Under the pieces are notes generated by a model. The model did not search any database. It saw nothing but the letters and a program-made list of their open reading frames with translations, and had not been told where the DNA came from. Below are positions 33,014 through 45,530 of a stretch of DNA of 64,000 nucleotides, piece by piece. Every line of letters starts with the position of its first letter. The stretch's first letter is position 1. This DNA comes from Capniomyces stellatus. Taxonomy: Eukaryota; Kickxellomycota; Harpellomycetes; Harpellales; Legeriomycetaceae. The position numbers and the translations under genes are program-made. Location: the NCBI GenBank assembly GCA_001661515.1, contig LUVW01000004.1, forward strand, positions 330,258-394,257, given 5' to 3'.

Positions 33014-33513
33014 TTATACATTTGTAATACAAATGCCACACACATTAGTTATGACTATCAACCCAGTATTGAAATTCGCAACCTTGCACCAGCCTTGCAC
33101 ATGAGTTGGTAACATGCGGTTATTGGTAGGCGGTTTATTGACATTGCCATTGTTGTTGTTGTTGTTCTTGATTGTGTTTGGCCCAAGACAAAATAACAAT
33201 AATAATAATAAAAAGTCAAAGTCAGAGAATCAGGAAAATAAAAGAAAGAAAATGAGTTTGTTTGCGGTTAAACAGAATCGATAAACAAAAGTATTTGAAT
33301 AAAGAATAAAGAGATCAAAACAAAACAAATCAAATCAAAACAAAACAAATCAAATTATAAAGATGTGAAAAGCAAAAAAGCAAAAGAAAGTAGTCAAGAT
33401 AAGAAATTCATAAAAAAAGTAAAACAGTCTTTGTTTCACATATTTTACTTTTAAATATAATGACAGTGATAATAGCAATAGTAAATTTAAGGATGATAGT
33501 AATTAATAAGAGT
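33014..33513. other. Intergenic with A-rich direct repeats
   Basis: No gene supported. A short Asn-rich minus-strand frame (33014-33199) precedes the disordered-protein ORF and may be its leader. A 20-bp A/C/T unit is duplicated at 33315-33354. Confidence 0.5.
33315..33354. repeat. Direct repeat, 20 bp x 2
   Basis: TCAAAACAAAACAAATCAAA occurs twice in tandem in A-rich intergenic DNA. It is probably slippage-derived. Confidence 0.8.
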
Positions 33514-35146
33514 TTAACGTTTACTTTTTCTTGTGTTTGAACCAGAAACAGACTCGGGATTAAGGCCAAAATTAACGTTTGTATTTGCATTTGCATTTGC
33601 ATTTGTATTGATGTTTGTATTTGTGTTGATGTTTGTATTTGTGTTGATGTTTGTGTTTGTATTGTAATTTGGGCCCGAGTTTAATTGAGATTGAACGTTA
33701 TATATACTCTGTTGGCTGACACCTGATCCAATTCTAGCATGACTTTGTCCACTCGACTCATCGACCAGCATCCGCTCAACTCCATCAGGCCCCTTTTCAA
33801 CAACTCTTCTGTTTCCAAATGAATCGATTGTCTCTGTAGTTTCGTATCTCTGTCCGTTGACCACCTTCACTGATTGGCTGATTGAGCTTACATTCCCTCC
33901 TCCCCCAAAGTTGTTTACGCTTGAGCTCGACTGGAACGACTGAGTAAACATGTTTGCGTCGTTGCCTGAATTGTTGAAGAACGGATCACCTATAAACGGG
34001 TTTCCACTCGCTCCCCCAAAAAACGAACTAGACGAAAACCCTGTGTTCATGCTATTCATCATATTTGCATGCATGTTGAATATAGATTCTGGTCCCCCAA
34101 ACATGTTTGGCTGGAACATGTTTGGCCTCGACCTACCTCCATGCCCATTATTCCCATGTCCCCTATGCCCGTGACTCCCCCTCATACTGTCGCCTATTGG
34201 AATAAAAATCACAAACATTTTGGTTTTTTTTTCTTCCTTCTTTCCAGTAACTCTTTCTGATGGTAACACCTGGAACACTCGAACCTATTCACCAACTCTG
34301 TTACACTACATTATATATATATGTATATTTCATCTATAATTACCAAACACTGGCCCAAACCCTGAATGGATCCCAAAAAACTCCTCAAAGATCTCCTCTG
34401 CAGGCCGGAACTACATTGAATTACATTATAATTACAGCCTCGTATTTATATCCCTTCCATATCCAACTTTTCGCGTCATTAATCAACTTTCTTCTTCCTT
34501 TTCATTCGACCCACCACATTTCTAATAAATAATATCAATAACCCTCTACACTTACATGGAACCCATGTTGATTGTAGCCGTTGCTATGGCTATAACTACT
34601 TCCTCCTATTAAAAGGCACACATCAATCTTTTTTATTTTACTCTTGACTTTAATTTACTTTATATCAGTAACTTTACTGCTAAACATTAGCACAACATTT
34701 TCCATGTTTTCACTTTAGCCAAAACAAAAACTAAAAAACAAAAACAAAAACAGAGTATAACCCTCTTCTTGTATAACTTACCCCCGCCATAGTCCGTATT
34801 ATTGTTTCCGCCTTTAATCGCCGCCTCTCCATACATATCATACTGTCTTCTAGTTTCAGCTACACCATTCACATTTACCCAATAAAAGCCCAATTAATTT
34901 GCTTTTATCTGTTTCTTTCCCTCATATCTCAACTTTTACTACGTTTGTGTCTCAAAACTTACGATCTCTAAGAATCTCATACGCCTCGCTAATTTGCTTA
35001 AACCGAATCTCTGATTCCTCTTTGTTGTTTTGGTTTTTGTCTGGATGCCATCGCAGTGACTGTTTTCTATACGCCTTCTTAACACCTTCTTGGTCTACAT
35101 TTATGTCGATTTCTAATATCTTGTAATACCTATCTTCCACTACCAT
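33514..35146 (-). CDS. DnaJ-domain (DNAJB2/6-like) co-chaperone
   Basis: Five exons (34963-35146, 34782-34859, 34556-34605, 34344-34410, 33514-34193) join in phase to 352 residues. Exon 1 holds the J domain with HPD at residues 34-36, which stimulates Hsp70 ATPase. The domain continues across the splice into LRDPETRRQYDMYGE. A Gly/Ser/Asn linker and a FRPAEEIFEEFFG segment follow, as in DNAJB2/6/8-type proteins. The C-terminal part is Asn-, Ser- and Gly-rich, with NTNTNINTNT-type repeats near the end and a basic RKSKR tail. No zinc-finger or class I client-binding region is visible, so it is not a DnaJA type. Likely cytosolic or nuclear. All four introns end in TAG. Confidence 0.92.
33574..33662. 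repeat. Codon-level repeat for Asn/Thr/Ile/Ala in the DnaJ gene
   Basis: In-frame repeats of about 18 bp (reading NTNTNI on the minus strand) adjoin a 6-bp repeat reading NA. It is a polar, Asn-rich tail likely to vary in length. Confidence 0.85.
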
Positions 35147-36650
35147 TTTCCTTCTCTTTACTTTTTTTTCTTTTTCTTTTTGTATATTTTCTTTTTTCTT
35201 TTTTTTGTATTTGCCTTTTGTTTTTAATTAAAATTACAATCGAAATAATAAAAAAAAAAAAAAATACTAGGGCGTTTGGTTGATTTTAAAATCTGCTACT
35301 CTGTATTTATATCTTTATGCCCTTGAACCAGTTCGAAGCAAACCGTGTTTTGATGTCTTATTTATCTTGTAAATTTAACAAAACTCTTGAATATAATGAT
35401 AACCTTTAAATAGAAACAAAGTAGTAATATACACAAAAAGAAAAATCGATATTGACTTTATACCAAAGCAAACCTTTTTTTTTGTTCACGACACCCTCTC
35501 TCCTATTACAAATAAATTGTAAACCATTAATGCTGCCAGAATTTGCCCTCGTTACCTCAACGTTCAAGTCCCAAAACGCTTTAAACAAACCCTTTTTTTT
35601 TAGCAAAAAACAAATACAATTAACATTTAGGACCCACAATTATATTTCCCATTTGCTTCAAATCCCCCTCATCCAATTGATTGGTATTATTCTTTTTAGA
35701 ACTTTCTGTCTGTTTGTTTGTTTTTTTTCCAAAATATTCGATAATTCTCTACGGAAAAAAATAATAGTCATTTTATAATAGTTTCTTTTCTTTCAAGTTA
35801 AAGCTTTCCATATTAAGCGTTGCCTTATCAAACTTCTTGTAAACACCATGTGAATAAAAAAAACATGTTGTCTCAAGACCAAAACCCTCATCATTGTCAC
35901 CATACTCGTCTAAAAATAGACAAATTCTAGGAGTCACCCATTAGCAAATACCGTATCAATACATCCACAACTTTATAACAGCGCTCGTACACCTGATTCA
36001 CTAGCGACAACATAACTTGTTTGCTTTTCAATGTCAGATTAGCCAACGCCAAAGTTATTAAATAGAAATACACACGTAATTAACAACAAATTAACATAAA
36101 AGTATCCTTGACTTGTTGTATGCCCCACCACCAACCCTACTTTTACTCACACTTTCACACGCGTCCATAAAAGAGAAAAGACTGTAGCGGATATTTCCAA
36201 GAATTTATGATGTGTGACAAGCAATAGTCGGGAATGATGTGTGTGCTGTAAATAACAAGATTAGCCTCTTCTATACTTTATATGAAATGCTAGAATTGAC
36301 TGATCCAACGCCAACTAGACTAGTACACAAATGCTGGTTGGTACAGACATACCACTAGTAACACTATGGCACTTTGGTCATAATAGACTAAGGCTAAGCT
36401 ATATACGAGTTGGCCTGTGGCAAACGCTGCTTAACATTTGGTCTGACGCAATATGAATGTTACATGGCTGTGAGGGGAGTGCGACAACACAACCAAGCGT
36501 TTTTGTAAAGTTAACTGATAAAAACGAGTTGTGTAATAAATTTTATTATTGTTTGTATTTAGTAAAGAAAAATTACAAATCAAAACGAATATTATGTATT
36601 TAAAAATTGACAGCAACAATTCATTTAATTTATAAATCGATCAAGGCCGC
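35147..36650. other. Intergenic, no gene seen
   Basis: Promoter side of the DnaJ gene and 3' side of eL13. T-rich with poly-A/T runs. Open frames are short and lack motifs. Confidence 0.55.
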
Positions 36651-37399
36651 TTATTTCTTAACCTTTTGGGCTTCTTCTTCGGCACGGGCCTTAGCAAGAG
36701 CATCACGGACACCACGGTAACGTTGGTTAGCACGGGCTTGACGTTGGTTGTAGAAAGCGTTGACCTTCTTCTCATCCTCGGTGATGGTACGTGGGGCTTC
36801 AGCAACATATGGGTTGACGATTGGGACAATGGTACCGGTGGCTTGAACGGCGCTCTTGTATTGAGCAATCAATTCTGGTGTGCGCTTCTTGGTGCTACGT
36901 GGAAGTACAATAAGTCTAGACTTGTAGTCCTTCAATCGTAGAACGTTGATGTTCAAAGATTCCTCTGAGCGGTTGCGACGTCTATAATCTACTGAAATAC
37001 CAACGGTTTGGGCATATTTTGGTTGGATTTGAGCAGCCTATTCATTTCCAAAAGAAAAGCAGTTCAATATCAATTAGTAAAAGAAAACAACACACAAGAG
37101 GCTTTTTGTAACAAGGTTTTAAAGTAGAGTATACACATAAACAACTACTAGTCAAAACATACCTTTAATTCGTCAAGGGTGAATCCACGACCAATGCGGA
37201 CCTTTCTGTTGTATTTGATGGTTTGGCAACGGACAGCTGGGCGGAGTCTCTCAATTGGTCTTGGAGCAATACGTGCGGCCTTGGCAACACGGTTATTGTG
37301 ACGACGGAGCTTGCGTCCTGGTTGATCAAACCAGGTGCGTACGCGTTGTTGCCACTCCTTGCGGAAGTGTTGGTTTGGCAATTGATTGTTGTGCTTCAT
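36651..37399 (-). CDS. RPL13: 60S ribosomal protein eL13
   Basis: Two exons (37163-37399 and 36651-37037), separated by a 125-nt intron in phase 0, encode 207 residues, the usual length. Family segments are clear: [54 protein letters not shown], then [17 protein letters not shown], and a basic tail ending [10 protein letters not shown]. Codon use is biased, as in EF-1alpha. An in-frame TAG lies immediately before the ATG and could be the acceptor of a leader intron. The gene is divergent from uS9, with 1.8 kb between the start codons. Confidence 0.97.
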
Positions 37400-39219
37400 C
37401 TACTCGTTTCAATTATAGCAAAGAAAAGGCAATAATGATTAATTCAACATTCCAATATTGCGCTTCATTTTCATAAAATTAAAATATCAAAATAAAGAAA
37501 TAGTAGCTTCGGTAAGGATATTAAGTCCAGTACACTATCAATTGCCAAAACTCAACCAAATGTACTTTAAGTTGAATCCCGTTTTAAGCAACTCGAACGG
37601 ATTCGATTTTAAAAGACGGAATTTGTGCTCGCTTTGACAACTCTGACAAATACTCTTATTTGATAGTGAATCTGAACTCGAATCCTACTCTAATACCGAC
37701 TCTCTCTTAATAATATATATACTTATGAATATTGCTAACCTTTACTGTCGCTCGTTAATATAACACAAATTCAATAATAATCTGAGCAAAAAGGGAGAAT
37801 ATCAGTTTACTACTCTTTTGTTAATATTATCTTAATGTAATATTTTGACTAATATTTTTTTTCTTGACGTTTTTGGTTGATTTGGTTGTTCATAATGTCG
37901 AATTTCTTTTTTTTTTCTAGCTTTTCGATGTCTCTTTTTAATTGGTATAAAAAAAATTATGTAGTTTTTTTTACTTTATTATTAGTCTACTATTATTTTT
38001 CAGTTATTACTTTGTTAATTCGATTTTCAAAAAAAAAAAAAGCTAGCTGAGAAATGATTACAACTAAAACAATCGAACCTATTAACAATTTAAACTTTGC
38101 TTGGCTTAGACATTTCAACAACGCTTGTAACCTTATGTCGTCAAGTACAAGTATACATAGTATCTGATAATGAAATGGCAGACTTGATAGTATAAAACCA
38201 GCTTGGCATGATGCTGGGATAAGTATATAACGATAAAGTTTAGGACTTCGTGTTGAAATTGGGCTGCAAGTTATTTACAAATGTGCAAGCTTGGTTTAGT
38301 TTTGCTATACATTGACATACTCTAAATGTAACTGAATGGTACACTTTCAGTATGGCAGTCACTTTGACAATATACTCGACATATATTATAGAAGATATAT
38401 TATCAAGGCAACTTTAGTTCTGTATTTTATTTTGTCTTTTACTAGCGCTTTACAATTTCTAACCAAGCACTAAGGAATAAAGTCTTAGTGTTTTGTACTA
38501 CAACACCTGGGCTGAACACCCCCCCCTCTTCCTATTCTATCCTTAATGAACTTTTGTCATTGGGATTAATGGAGAGTTAAAAACTAACGGCCAATTGGCT
38601 ATTTAAAATTTGTCTGGCCAATAAAAACAAATTTTTTAAGTGAATGTCTCAAATTAAGGAGTTGCTACAAAGCTGGTTACTAGATTAAGGATTTCAACGA
38701 ATAGCCCAACAACTAAAAGTAAATGTGGTAAACATTTAGTCAAGTATTATTTGAATTATTATCGTTGCTAATTGGAGTTTATAATTGGTAGAATTTATTA
38801 AAAAAAAAAAAAGAGTGGATAAATGGAAATGCACTAAATAGGATCAAGTGTTGAATCTAAAAGCGTTTTAATTAGTAAAGTACTATACATTACAAAATTC
38901 AAAATTCAAAAAAATAAAATGAAAAGTGCAAATTAGCTAGCAAATACATTTAACAAAATATATCGGGTAAAACAAGACACTTTCTCTCAATATCTGTTAA
39001 GACCGTTTTTCATAGCAAACAAATATAGGTAAGAAGAAATATCATAGATAAGGCCGTTAGTATGAATTACTGAATCCGTATATTAATAAAAGTGCGCTAA
39101 GACTGATTCGAAAAAGTCTACGTCGTGCTTGTACACAAAAAAAATACCTCCCAGCAGATTCAATTGCAAAACTAAATCCGTATTGTTTGTTATTTACTAC
39201 TATTTCCTCAATAGTCAAA
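37400..39219. other. Divergent promoter region between eL13 and uS9
   Basis: About 1.8 kb with no supported gene, flanked by two ribosomal protein genes pointing away from each other. It contains poly-A/T runs and a C8 tract at 38519-38526. It must hold both promoters, but I could not single out a shared element by eye. Confidence 0.5.
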
Positions 39220-39959
39220 ATGGAAGCAGTTCAAACATACGGGCGTAAGGTTAGTATACTTTTCCTTTTTTCTTCAACCTTGTACACACATTTTGAATCC
39301 AAACTTGCTTAATTTAATTATAGTGGGATTTCTGGTGTTGATTAGACAGTTGAATCCGTATTGATATGTGATTTATTAATTCTGCCCATGTTTCTTTTAC
39401 TAACTTTACGTTTAAAAATATACAAATCACATGGCTGCTACTTATAGAAAACTGCAACCGCAGTAGCTCACTGCAAGCGCGGAAAAGGAATGATCAGAAT
39501 TAACGGTCAACCACTCGAACTTCTCGAACCAGAGATTTTGAAATTCAAGGTCTACGAAGCTATTCTTGTTGTTGGAGAAGACAAGTTCGCCAATGTTGAT
39601 ATCCGCGTTCGCGTAAAGGGTGGAGGACACACTTCCCAAGTTTATGGTAAGCATTATACACAATTAAATTTAGTATCAGCTCAGTGTGCTTTTGATGTTC
39701 TATGTTTGGGTCTGTGTCTGCTCGATCTTACTAACTCTGATGTCACTTTTTTTTTTGTTTGATAGCTATCCGTCAATCAATCTCAAAGGCTATTGTTGCT
39801 TTCTACCAAAAATACATTGATGAAGCCGCCAAGAAAGAGATTAAAGATTTGTTGGTTGCCTACGATCGTTCCCTTTTGGTTGCCGATCCACGTCGCTGCG
39901 AACCAAAGAAATTCGGTGGTCCAGGAGCTCGTGCACGTTACCAAAAATCTTACCGTTAA
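39220..39959 (+). CDS. RPS16: 40S ribosomal protein uS9 (S16)
   Basis: Three exons (39220-39249, 39448-39646, 39766-39959) join in phase to 140 residues, the normal length. The first exon codes only [10 protein letters not shown]. Later segments match the family: [38 protein letters not shown], and the C-terminal [17 protein letters not shown] that reaches the P-site tRNA. Both introns (198 and 119 nt) end in ATAG. Codon bias is strong. A short first exon is common in fungal ribosomal protein genes. Confidence 0.97.
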
Positions 39960-40401
39960 ATTGTTTATTATATTTGCTTTATTTATAACCAAAGCAGATC
40001 TAAATATATTTCAGTTTTAAAACGATTTGGGTTTATTTTATTTTTGGTTAATTATGAACTAATAAATCATTGTTTTTATCATTATTCTTGGTCTGACTTA
40101 TTAATGGCAACAATAAGACGGATTTGCCTGTCACAATAGCGCCTCTTTATACTTTCTGTAACACATATAGTTTAGCTGGTTGGCGTTTTTTTTGGCCATA
40201 TTCTGTTAACTTTAACATCAAACTTGGATTTTGTGTTGCTGTTGCTCATATTACTACTGATGTTATGTTGGTTGTTACAGTTTATTGTGTTTGTTTATTT
40301 GTCAGCCGAAATGAGTATACTGCATTTTAGCCAACTTGGCCAACTGCTTAAATATATTTATACACACATACATACAAAAGGTTCTGGATAAAAACTAAGC
40401 A
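39960..40401. other. Intergenic, nothing seen
   Basis: Between the 3' ends of uS9 (plus) and the TMEM234-like gene (minus). No exon was recognised. Confidence 0.5.
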
Positions 40402-41329
40402 TCAATCTGTCAAGCACATATACACGCCCAAAGCAACCAAACACATTCCCAATACCTCGCCTATAAGGTTTAGTTATAAAACAGAGTTAGCTGAATTTAA
40501 AGTGGGCACTAGAAAAGACAAGGCCAAGTTGATTCTACGTAGAGGTATTTACCTTTGGCTAGCTTTTTGTTCAGCGTGATAAATTCAGTTAGTTGCGTAA
40601 ATAGCAAGGCCAGCGAGTTGACTATTGGAACTGCTATCGTTATATCTATCAATTGTGTGTGAATTGTCAAAATTAGTCTCAAGTGCTTCCTGCTGGATTT
40701 CATTATACCAACACCTCACTGGCGTGCCTCGCCAAACAAATATATATTGGGTCATACCTGCGTCGCTTAGTGTGTAGTAGTAGACTGCCGATCCGCTCAA
40801 GTTGATTGCTAAGGGCAAAACATACTATTGAATGCAATTACAAACACATCAACATCGCTACCACATTACCTTTCTGCAATCAATATTGTGAAACAATTGT
40901 TTTTGATTAAAACTGAACTCTATTATTAGGTTGGGTGAAGAAGGGTTGTGCCCAAAGCATCTTTAAAATTAAACAAAGATTCCGCAACTTACCTGCCATC
41001 TAGTTCCTAAAAATAACACCTCCGCTAACACCTGTTTAGCCCAGCTGTCCCTTTTGATTTTATCCAAGCCTTTTGTCCCAATCTTAATAAACGGATTTGT
41101 ACAGCCCCAACACACCGCTGTGAATATAAACCCCACTGTTGTCTCTATTGCCCGATTATTCCATATTACATTGGATTATATTTTATTACATTTTTATCGA
41201 ATCAAGACTTGAACTATTAAATTAGCACCAAGGGATTCAGATTTTCTTGTTCATAGTTGATAAATCACTAATCTAGTTTGCATTTATACTATGTTTACTC
41301 TTACTTAATAAATATTCGATCGCAAGCAT
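40402..41329 (-). CDS. TMEM234-like small membrane protein
   Basis: Five short exons (41305-41329, 40993-41144, 40758-40824, 40553-40645, 40402-40460) join in phase to 131 residues. Motifs follow TMEM234 in order: VCWGCTNPF in the first membrane helix, RWQYVLPLAINLSGSAVYYYTL across one splice, then ADITIAVPIVNSLALLFTQLTE, and a final LGMCLVALGVYMCLTD helix. The family is related to small EamA/DMT-type transporters, but its function is poorly known. The first exon is only 25 nt and is inferred from a GTAAGA donor and phase match. The other four exons are well supported. Every acceptor is TAG. Confidence 0.83.
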
Positions 41330-42588
41330 CTTGGATATACCTATTTGTTTTACTACGCTTTAACTTCGAATCTCGCAAACAGGGCTTAATCACCATAATC
41401 AATATTTTCAAGATATTTCAACTCGCAAACATAAATTTGCCACTATTATTATTTTTTTTTTGTTTTTGATTTTGATTTTATAAAATCTGTTAGACAAGCC
41501 AAAGCTATCCAAGTCCAACCCTATTAAATTGGCTTTAGCTTTACTTTGGATTTTATTTTACGTTTTTTATACATTGAGAATTCAATATTTGTGCATGTAG
41601 CTCTGTAAATGATATACGATATAGTTTTGAAACTCACAGCTGAGTTAGTCTTAGCACTTGTAGATATAATATACATATAATAACAATTCATGAGTGTACA
41701 GCCAGTCCAAATGCGCCCAGACAAATGCAACAAGTACAACAAATACAGCAAGTACAACACAATATGATTTTAATTATATCATATTGGTGTTTACATTACT
41801 TGGGTTTACCTGGCAAATTGTATTTTCGAGTTTTGTACTATATTGTGTTTAAAAGCTGTATAAGAAACACCCCATATTCACATTAACGTCAGGAACACAG
41901 TCCTTTTCGCACATGCTCTTACCAACTTGATAGCAACCATTTTCTTGCACTCTCGTTCTTTCCCACCATTTCTCTTCCAACCCAACTCGCTAATTCCTGT
42001 TATCGGTGTACCACAGTGGTCTTTAAGCTCAACCTTACATGTTTTGAGGTGGTATCGCTTATGGTTGCTATACTGTGCTGTTTCAGACTAGGCTAGACAC
42101 TATGGAAGTTAATGTGGGCGGTGCGCCTAGGTTTTGCGTGTTTGTTCAAAGGCGTAATCACAAGTTGTCAGATTACTGAACACAAGAAAGAAATCACCAA
42201 CTTTAATCCAGGCAACAATGTTATAAATCAAAACTGTAATAGAGTTTAACAGTTATTTATATGTGTTACATATATTACAAATCGGCTCGGTTTTAAATGT
42301 CCAAGTTTGGAAAGTACAAAGTTAAAATTTTCGATTCGTTCAAGCGTTCTTAAAGTTAGAATTTTTAACGTTAGAATTCTTGATGGCAAAATTCTGAAAC
42401 GAAAGGCTTAGTTTATCCCAAGAAAAAAAGACAAAAAGAAGTCCGAGCCATTAGATGATGCCAGCTTAGATCAGTTAAACAGTATATCTTTATTTAGTGG
42501 TAAACATCACGTTGTTTGGTTTGGTGTTTGATTTAAATAATCTGTGTTGGTGTTACAAATGTATAAGCTACGAGAAGGACGTTTTTGA

Positions 42589-42747
42589 ATGGTTCAAATT
42601 GGTAACTCTTGCTTAAAAGCTGTGGATGATTGTTATTGCATAGAGATGCCTGACATCAATAATAACCAGCTATTAACTGATACCATCAGTGCTAGAATTG
42701 CGATAAAGCGATTGATACTGGAGCTGCGACAATTTAAGAGTTTGTAG
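42589..42747 (+). CDS. Possible small ORF, 52 residues
   Basis: ATG to TAG, encoding MVQIGNSCLKAVDDC, an acidic middle and an amphipathic C-terminal helix (SARIAIKRLILELRQF). The composition is unlike the Lys/Asn/Phe shadows nearby, which is the main reason to list it. A 9-codon upstream frame starts at 42560 and ends directly before this ATG. I recognise no family. It may be an exon of an unseen gene or chance. Confidence 0.25.
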   Translation: MVQIGNSCLKAVDDCYCIEMPDINNNQLLTDTISARIAIKRLILELRQFKSL

Positions 42748-45225
42748 TTTATTCAACGCATTTAGATCCAGATCAACTCTAAATGCAAACTTTATATTTT
42801 AGTGAAATAGAACAAAAGTATAATTCACACGTTATTATGTAATATAAACAACTGTATTGTGGTTAACTATTTGAAAAAAATCAACAAATAAATGCGTTTG
42901 GAAGTTTAAGGTTTTTTTTATTATTGAAAAGGAAGTTTAAGGCTTTATCTCTGATTCTATACAGATATATATACATTCTTTTGGAGGTGCAAACTCTCAA
43001 AGCGCCTAAATATAGGTTTATGTTTGTGAATTTAAAAATCAGTTTTTACAAGTTGAGTTTAGTAGTGACTTTGTTTTGTTTTTTTTTGACCAAGAAAAGA
43101 GGAGAGAAATGATGTATTGATATTTACACTGAATATAAATATAACCAAGGCAAAAAAATAAAATAAAACCAGCCAAGGTGTCAAGGTAGGCCAAGTATAA
43201 TATTGCAAATTTTCTTTAGCCGGCTAAAAGAGTCAGGTCAATAAGAAGGTATGAATCAAAGAGTTGGCACGATCAAGTGGAGTTTATCCGATCAATGTTT
43301 TATAAATAGAATCATGTTGTAAAGTAGATACGCCAAAAGTGCACTTGTGGTTGTAGAAAAACACGAAGATAATTTAACTTGAAGCGAAACCATCTACGTG
43401 TGCTTCTGTTCTTGTTAAAAGAAAAATAATAAATAATTTTCCTTTTTAGGCGAATAAGGTGGATTTAATACTCAGTTTTTACTTTTGAAATTAAAGTAGA
43501 CAAGTATAAAGAGACGAGAATTATATAACGAGTTGTGTTGAGTAGAAATCTGCGAAACCAAAATGGTAACAATTAACTAGAATTAATAATAATCGCTTTA
43601 ATTTCAATAAAAAATAAACATTTTAGAAAAAAACAAAATGGGCCAGTAGATTTTGCCGAGCAAACACCAAAATGGGCCAGAGTAAATGTAATATAATTGG
43701 AGTGTTGTTTTATGATGCGAAAATACTACGTAATTTGTCGGGATTAAAAATTTTATTTTGTTAAAAAAAAAAAAAGTAAGGCAGATTTATTGAACGTATT
43801 TTAAAATTCAGCAATTCTCGCGTTTATTTGGCCAAGATATTAGTTCATGTTGTTTATTGCTGAATTAAACTAAGGGAAAAAAAAACAACAACAACAGAGA
43901 GCGTAGCATTTGATAAGCCCAAAAAACATGAAAGTGAATTGCTACGAGTAGCACAAAGAGAGGTTGAAGGGGGTATAGCTGACAAACTAAAATAAAAGAA
44001 TAGGGTTCTATAAATGGAACCAGGTTGACGAGTGGTGAAAACATAGTCAACTGGTGAAGAGATAGTAGATTCTAGGATGGAATGATGCAATTTCTATTAC
44101 AAACATGATACCAACGTGATGGATGATTCAGTAGGCGATTGGTTTGTAAGAGGGGAGAGTTTGGCAAAATTCAAATATGGCTTGAACAGGAAAATAAAGG
44201 TGTTACTAAGAAAAGCAGGCCACTTCTGTTTGGATGTATTTTTTTTAGGGTGTGCGATGTAAGAAATATAGTAGTACTTGAGATTGGGTTGTTTTTATTT
44301 TAGCTGTTTTTTTTTAAAAAAAAGGGTTGGACAAATGGATTAGGTCCGATTTGCTGAAATTGGCTTTGCCAAATGTAGCGAGAATGATTGAAAGTAACTT
44401 CAAGGATAAACAACAAGGAAATTAATTAATGTGAACAGACAATTTAATTGAATAATTTTGTATAAATACAAAAACAAAAGCCAAAAAAAAAATGATCAAG
44501 GGATTCTCTTGTTTAAAAGATTTTCAGTCACATTCCAAAAGTAACTAGATTTAGAGAAAATACAAGCCACTGGGCAAAATAATATACACTGCACGTACAA
44601 GGACTAGAAAGGCAGTAGTCACAAAGTAAGTCGACTTTTACTATAGTGTAGAAATAAACAAAAGGGTAACGATCATTAAGCGCGACTACAGTACTCACTA
44701 CGTGTGAAGTGAGCAGGTGATAAGCATGGTTGAATTAGTACATACATAATACCAGCCAACTCAGTTTTGACTCAGGCCACTATAAATGTATGTTAATATA
44801 TATACTGATTAATGTGTAGCAGGTCGCAGTTGATATAGTCACCAAAAAGAAGAAAAGAAGGAACAAAAGGCAGAACAGAACAGGTGAGCAAAGATTACAT
44901 TTATTAGTATCGAGCAAGATGAACAGACGTTAAGCGTTTAATCAACTTTATTCTCCCATTATTTTGGTGACAGTATATGATTAAGATGTGGTCTGAAATC
45001 TGTATTTAAATACATTATGACGCAAAACGTGGCATCTAGATAAACAATTTAGTTTTCTTTATATGCACACAATGTTGGAATTTGCAAAAGCACGAGTAAA
45101 ATGTAAATTTTGGAAATCAGACATTATTTTACTTGTCTAGTTGAAGCAGCGTTTAAACTATTTTCGCAAACAACTCGAAAAATTAAAAACAAATACTTGG
45201 CATACAACTTGAAAAAAAACAAAAA

Positions 45226-45300
45226 GTAAAAAGTAAAAAGTAAAAGTAAAAGTAAAAGTAAAAAACAAAAAAAAAACAAAAAAAAAACAAAAAAAACAAA
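45226..45300. repeat. A-rich microsatellite (AAAAGT and AAAAAAC units)
   Basis: AAAAAGT/AAAAGT units followed by poly-A stretches punctuated by C. The tract lies about 230 bp upstream of the SH3 gene. Confidence 0.8.
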
Positions 45301-45530
45301 CACGTGAAAAAAGTGCCAAAAAGGGTTCAGGTCAAACCAAAGTATAGTTTGTGGAATGAGATAAATACCAGTAAAGAGGATATACATTTAAATTAAAATC
45401 CCAGCCTTTCTTTATATATAAATGGTTGTGATGTAAAGTGGGTTGACCTAAAGTTTTTAGAACACATTGTAACTTATTTTAGCTTGTAGTTTATGATATA
45501 CTAATAAAACGGGGTTGTGTTTTTGACAAA

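Larger units (their letters stand above)
41330..45530. other. Long gene-poor region
   Basis: About 4.2 kb with no supported multi-exon gene. It holds one weak 52-codon frame (42589-42747), A-rich simple repeats at 45226-45300, and otherwise AT-rich DNA with frequent stops. Confidence 0.5.

Noticed and set aside
37038..37162. Possible snoRNA in the eL13 intron
   Set aside because: Ribosomal protein introns often host snoRNAs, but I could not find paired C/D or H/ACA boxes by eye.
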